Positions 58,997 through 64,000 of a stretch of 64,000 nucleotides of DNA are shown here, in pieces. The stretch is from Chlamydoabsidia padenii (Eukaryota; Mucoromycota; Mucoromycetes; Mucorales; Cunninghamellaceae), in contig JAIWND010000002.1 in NCBI GenBank assembly GCA_025330725.1, forward strand, positions 1,054,001 to 1,118,000. Reading direction: 5' to 3'. The number at the start of each line of letters is the position of its first letter. Positions within the stretch are counted from its first letter, which is position 1. Below the pieces are notes generated by a model. It was not told where the DNA came from. It saw only the letters and a program-made list of their open reading frames with translations, and ran no database searches. The translations under genes and the position numbers were made by a program.

Positions 58997-61120
58997 ATGG
59001 AATCAGAATTGAAAGGATCATTACAATTTGAATCCGATAAATCAAGTACCGAATATGAATCCCAGGTGGATATGATGGATGAACCTCGAGTCTCCAACTT
59101 TCGATTTGCTTTGGTGTTTTTTGGGTGAGGAACAAAAAAATGTGTATATATAAACACGAACAAGCACTTACTTTCTTTTTCTTTTTCTCTTTAATTAATA
59201 GATTACTTTTGGGCTTCTTCATGTCTGCATTAGATCAAACGATTGTCATCACTGCCTTGGGCCAAATATCAGCAGAGTTTAATGCGACAAACGATATTGG
59301 GTGGGTAGGATCTTCTTATCTTTTGACAATGAGTGGGTTCCAACCTATGTACGGGATCTTTGCTGACATCATGTAAGTAAACCCCCCTTTAATACCAGTT
59401 CTCACTCCTTGCATTACTAACAACTTTGTCTTTTTTTTTTTATCCTAGTGGTCATAAGACGGTTTATTTGATTGCCATCTTCGTGTTTTTATTGGGAAGT
59501 GTCTTGTGTGGTCTATCTTCCAGTATGTTTATGCTTATTATGGCTCGAGGTAAAATGCATTGTCAAATCATCATCCATTCATCCTTTTACTGACAACTCG
59601 TTTTTTTGTTTGTTTATTAGCTGTGCAAGGGATTGGCGGTGCTGGTCTTATCACAGTCGTTCTGATTATTGTTACTGATGTCGTGTCTAAAAGAGATCGA
59701 GGTAACATCCAAAAAAAGAAATCGCCTCAGTTACACTAACTCACCTTTCTTTTTTTCCTCGTATAATTTCAAACCCAGCCAAGTACCAGGGGGTTCTTGG
59801 TTGTGCACTTGGGATAGCTACCGTGGCTGGTCCTTTAATAGGTGGTGCTTTTGCTGATGCTAACTTGTGGAGGTAAGCGTAATTGATTGATCGCTATTGT
59901 TATCTAATCTTTTGATTTTGGTTTGTAGATGGTCTTTCTATATGAATGTTTTCATTGGGTAAGTTTGATCCTCCTTACTTTCAAATCCCGCCAATTGGAT
60001 TTACGTTTCCCCATTTTTTTTTTTGTTTCTTCTAACTCTTTCTCATTTACTTTTTACTTTTTATTTTTATGGACATGCTCACCCAACAGTTTACCTGCTA
60101 TTACTATTATTGTCTTCTTCTTCAAACGTGATATGTACATACATGATCGACAAACCAGCAACTTGCCACTTACCAAACAACTTCGACAAGTCGATTATGG
60201 AAGTCTCCTTCTTTTAATGCCTGGTGCCATTTGTATTCTCGTTGCTCTTCAAACAGGTGGTGAACAGCTCTCTTGGAGCTCACCCATGGTTATTGCTCTC
60301 TTTAGTATTGGTGGTTTTGCTTTAGCTCTCTTTATGGTCAGCGAAATCTTTATAGTCAAACACAACCCTGTGATGCCTCGTCGTCTCGTTACTTGTCGTT
60401 CCAGTATGGCGGTCTTTATTGGACAATTTGCGGCCAGTGCTTCTGACTATGCCATGCTCTACTTTGTGCCTCTTCATTACCAAATTGTACGTGGTGATTC
60501 GGGTGTCCAATCCGCTCTGGAACTTCTTCCTCTCTTTTTATTTGCGGTGACGTCTGGTTTGATATCGGGTATTTTGATCACCAAGACAGGTCATTATCGA
60601 ATCTATCTTTGGTTAGGTTGTGGATTACCGGTGATTGGGGCTGCCTTGTTTGCGACGTCTACGGTGGATACTAATGTGGTGCATCAATATGTTTATTTGG
60701 CTATCATGGGTACGGGTGTGGGTCTACTAAAACAAGCTTTGGTGGTGGCTGGTCAAGCGTCTGCATCTGAGAAGGAGTAAGTGAAAGCAAAGTTGTATTA
60801 TTATTATCATTGACTAATCTTTTTTGTTTTGTTTCATAGTCTATCTCTGGCTACATCTCATGGTCAATTCTTCCGTATTTTGGGTGGTGCAGTGGGTATC
60901 AGTATCTCGGCCACTCTCTTTAGATACTACACCTCTCGTGGACTTAAAGAAGTAACCGAACGATATCACATCCATATCACAGTCAAAAACATCAGTATGA
61001 TCAAGCATTTACCGCGCACCATACGAACACAAATTCAAACAGTAACAGTACAATCTCTGGACAAGATTTATATATTTGGTAAGACAATAATACAGTTAAA
61101 TTTAATAGGATTCATGCTAA

Positions 61121-61156
<36 letters not shown>

Positions 61157-61290
61157 CCTTTTTTACTTGATATATAGCTGCTGTCTCTGCTGCCATTGCT
61201 ATGATTGCTGTACTCTTTATTAAACACTTTGACTTGTGGACGGCCGAAGATGAAGAAGAAGATCGACGGCGACAAGGTGGTAAATCATAG
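58997..61290 (+). CDS. MFS multidrug exporter, DHA2 (14-helix) type
   Basis: Proton-driven exporter of the plasma or vacuolar membrane. Nine exons (58997-59124, 59202-59372, 59449-59549, 59621-59701, 59779-59872, 59929-59958, 60090-60776, 60840-61078, 61178-61290) give 547 aa. An acidic N-terminus precedes helix 1 with the DHA signature SALDQTIVITALGQI; then come WVGSSYLLT, DIIGHKT (motif A region), RAVQGIGGAGLI and the motif C-like GVLGCALGIATVAGPLIGGA. Later helices show GQFAASASDYAMLYFVPLHY and HGQFFRILGGAVGISISATLF. Substrate cannot be told from sequence; drug, amino-acid or siderophore export are all possible. A 30-nt exon (59929-59958) must be kept to hold the frame. Confidence 0.9.
59983..59990 (-). 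promoter_or_regulatory. CGGGATTT element in intron 6 of the MFS gene
   Basis: TTGGCGGGATTTGA on the minus strand inside an intron. A gene-internal copy, so its role as a promoter part is doubtful here. Confidence 0.3.
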
Positions 61291-62056
61291 TCCAATTAAA
61301 TACTTCTTTTTTTTGAATAGCTTTGTGTGAATATATTTACTAGATCTAGTCTTTCTTTTATAAATTAACATATCATACCCCCCCCCCTTTTCTTTATCTA
61401 TTACTATACTCTAAAATCACTAAACCAATAAACTAACTATTATAAACATTGACTATTATTAAACATGTCCTTGGAAAATTACATACATAGATGGGATAAA
61501 TAAAAATCAACTGATTGGATGTGGTAAATAACCTCTCTCTCTTCAACTCTTGATTAGGAAGGCGACCTACCATTTAAGGATCATGATTCCCATGTGCTAT
61601 CAGATGGAACCTTTCATCTTCTTTTCATGTCATACCCTATAAACTATGTCTGCACTTTGGCTCCCATGACTTTTGCTTTTCAATTTACACTCATTTCATA
61701 TGGGGTCACTATGTATGTCAAGTTTCATGTTGTGAAGCTTTTCAAGGTCAGTGTAGTCAAGGCGACGTACTGTCAGCTGATCAAGCCATTGTCTGTTTAT
61801 GGGTCAAAATCAAATTCCGCTCTTTTTCATTGATTGACCAAAAACATTTTTTTTTGCCTTTCAGCCAAGTTTTTTTTTTTTATATATATCCTTCTTCTTT
61901 TTCCCCACACACTTTTTTTCTTTCTTTCTTCTTTTTAATATTAATATTAACATTCTCCATCATATATCCTTCTTTCTCCTTCCATCTTTATATACTTTTA
62001 TATTAACACCCTGCCGATCTTACACTTGTCAATACGTTCTTGGAACACAAGTTTGA
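61291..62056. other. Intergenic region before the hexokinase-like gene
   Basis: AT-rich 3' flank and a pyrimidine-rich leader (61849-61990). The open frame at 61594-61833 has no support as a gene. Confidence 0.45.
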
Positions 62057-63805
62057 ATGTATTCATCAGCACCAGCAGGCTATGATCATGACTCTTCCAT
62101 GGATACTGACTCACCTAGTTGTGAACAACCCCAACTACAACAACGACCTTCATCAATGTCTTCTTCTTTACAATACATGGATTACCTTGTCCACGGCAAC
62201 GAACAACAACAAATAGTCATGATGGAGTTACAACAAATGTTTTGCTTGGATAAATCAACTCTATTACAAATCGTGGATTATTTTGAGAAGGAAATGAAAG
62301 CTGGACTAATAGATGATAGGTCAAACGACCTTGAAATGATCCCATCTTTTGTTATTGGTAAACTAGAGGAAAAGATAATACAAGAAAACAGCTCATTCAT
62401 ACTAACTTACTCATCTTTTATTTAGGACATCCCACAGGAAGGGAAAAAGGTACGTACTTGGCCTTGGAAATAGCTGGACTGGATATTTATGCGTGTCAAG
62501 TAAAACTCAAAGGGGAACAAGGCAAACTCGCTATTAATCAATACCAATACAAGATTCCTCAAGAATTGACAAGCGGCGATGATTTTACTGTGTTGGTAGA
62601 TTATATTGTTGAATGTGTTGCTGACTTTTTGGCAAGGGTGGGAACTCAAGACCAATTGGTGTATTCTATGGCTATCTCCTTTGGTTTTGCTATTAAACAA
62701 ACTGGATTGGATAAAGGTAGACTTTTATCTCTGGGTTATGGCTTCAGTTATCCTGATGGTGTTGGTGTCGATATTGTCCAATTGATGCATGAAAGGGTCC
62801 GACTGAAGGGTTTACCTATTAGAATTGTGGCTATTGCAAATGGTAAGTAAATAAAGGGGGAGCACTTAGATCATCATTCACACACTAACTAAAAATTAAA
62901 ACTTTTGAATATAGATTCTGTTTGTACTTTACTTGCTCATGCCTATCAACATCCTTCAACACGATTAGGCATTGTACATAGTCTGGGAACCAATTGCGCT
63001 TATTACGACATGACTCAAAACGTTGTCAAATTACGTATGCACAGTACTGCACCACCTGATTCGGAAATGATTATCAACACTGAATGGGGTAACTTTGGAT
63101 CTGCAAAACGGACATTGCCATGTACTTGGTTTGATCGGAAATTGGATCGCGAATCAATCAACCCTCAATTCCACATGTTTGAAAAAATGACGACTGGTGT
63201 CTTTCTTGGTGAAATCGTGCGGAATGTCTTGACTTATCTTGTAGACCGAGATTTACTCTTCCAAGGCAAATCCTCAAGCATGCTCAACACTCCTTATGGC
63301 TTCGATACTAGTTATATGTATGTATGCGAAGTCGATCATTCACCAGAACTCGACGATACAAGGATTATACTGGAGGATATGATGCATGTGTCCAATACTT
63401 CTTTGGCAGATCGGGAAATCGTTAAACGGGTATGCGAACTAATTGGAACAAGGGCGGCTCTTTTAGTGGGCACGGCTATTGCTGCTGTAGTCCAACATAT
63501 GGCGACGTCGGGTGTAGGCTTGGGATCAAATGATGAAGGGTGTGCTATCTGTAAGTACATTTATCAACAGATGATATATTACTTCTTATTACTAACTTTT
63601 TTTTTCTTTTCTTACTATAGCTATTAGTGGTAGTATATATGAAGATTATCCTTCCTTCCACCCACGCGTATGTACCACTTTAAAGGAACTGATCCCGGAA
63701 CAAGTCTCTTCCAAACTGTCTGTTGGTATCGTCAAGCATTCCAGAATTGTTGGTGCTGCTATTGTAGCAATGATGGCCGAAAAAATTGTATCCTCATCAA
63801 CATGA
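62057..63805 (+). CDS. Hexokinase-like protein with degenerate active site
   Basis: Exons 62057-62357, 62426-62842, 62915-63550 and 63621-63805 give 512 aa, the length of fungal hexokinases (about 485) plus a 45-residue polar N-terminus. The fold is recognisable: YLALEIAGLDI at the phosphate-1 site, YSMAISFGFAIKQ and LGYGFSYPDGV, IANDSVCTLLAHAYQHP, GIVHSLGTNCAYY, MIINTEWGNFG and the C-terminal VGIVKHSRIVGAAIVAMMAEK. But the G-G-T-N of phosphate-1 reads AGLD, the sugar-contact FSFP and WTKGF segments are changed, and the GTGTN loop reads SLGTN. The catalytic Asp (D240) and the NTEWG glutamate remain. It probably has weak or no kinase activity and may act as a sugar sensor or regulator, as proposed for atypical Aspergillus hexokinases (inference). 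Confidence 0.82.
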
Positions 63806-64000
63806 TTCCCCTCCCCTCCCCTTCCTCCCCTCCTCTTCCTTATATCATTGTCATTATCATCATCATACACTTTTTATTTTATTTGTCCTTTTGCCCTTGT
63901 CTTTGTTTTGTATCTTCTCTTTTTTTTATTTTTTTTATTATATTATGTTATTCCACTGTACACTTCTTTGTTATCCTCTTTAATAGTATCATTCATGTAG
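63806..64000. other. 3' flank at the right edge
   Basis: C/T-rich sequence after the hexokinase-like stop codon. No further gene visible before the window ends. Confidence 0.4.

Overview
The window looks like nuclear DNA of an early-diverging filamentous fungus, probably Mucoromycota/Mucorales. The evidence is AT-rich, gene-dense sequence with many introns of about 50-130 nt, donors mostly GTAAGT, branch points of the TACTAAC/TACTAAT type, pyrimidine-rich leaders before start codons, and fungal families such as POL2, SUR2, LCB3-type phosphatase, CSC1, YAK1, PTR2 and NAD-dependent GDH2. The genus is not determined. Exon coordinates were joined by eye, using splice sites and reading-frame continuity.

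Layout. 1-160: first exon of a minus-strand gene leaving the window. 427-2273: minus-strand multi-pass membrane protein of unknown role. 2935-3123: tiny two-exon gene. 3676-11193: DNA polymerase epsilon catalytic subunit (11 exons). 11412-12519 (-): sphinganine C4-hydroxylase, convergent with POL2 and divergent from a membrane-anchored cytochrome-b5-like heme protein (12781-13643). 13857-14126: metallothionein. 15384-17219: STE20-like kinase. 17434-18415: secreted Cys-rich protein. 19982-21919: oligopeptide transporter. 22512-22910: two candidate micro-ORFs. 24229-27336: intronless transposase-like protein. 28055-30314 (-): BCS1-type AAA ATPase. 30808-31566: small gene that looks broken by a TGAT repeat. 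31990-33004: LITAF-domain protein. 33218-34081: MBF1. 34541-36237: UDP-glucose dehydrogenase. 36933-39013 (-): long-chain-base phosphate phosphatase. 39710-41334: coiled-coil protein. 42086-45857: CSC1/OSCA channel. 46323-50504: SH3 protein of the Bud14/Tea4 type. 50859-51119: tiny gene. 51348-53486: YAK1 kinase. 54419-57732: NAD-glutamate dehydrogenase. 58997-61290: DHA2-type MFS exporter. 62057-63805: hexokinase-like protein with degenerate active-site motifs.

The genes do not form a cluster with one function; most are ordinary housekeeping or signalling genes. Loose links exist: SUR2 and the LCB3-type phosphatase both act on long-chain bases; SUR2, the b5-like heme protein and BCS1 all touch redox or heme biology; YAK1, the Bud14/Tea4-like protein and the STE20-like kinase are growth and polarity regulators; GDH2, PTR2 and the hexokinase-like protein concern nitrogen and carbon supply.

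The most striking non-coding signal is a dispersed element with core CGGGATTT (usually GCGGGATTTnAAAT), seen in eleven exact copies plus variants on both strands. It mostly lies 70-240 nt upstream of start codons, often next to long pyrimidine tracts, and some copies sit inside introns. Reading outward from near-matches to it revealed tiny genes with no recognisable family.
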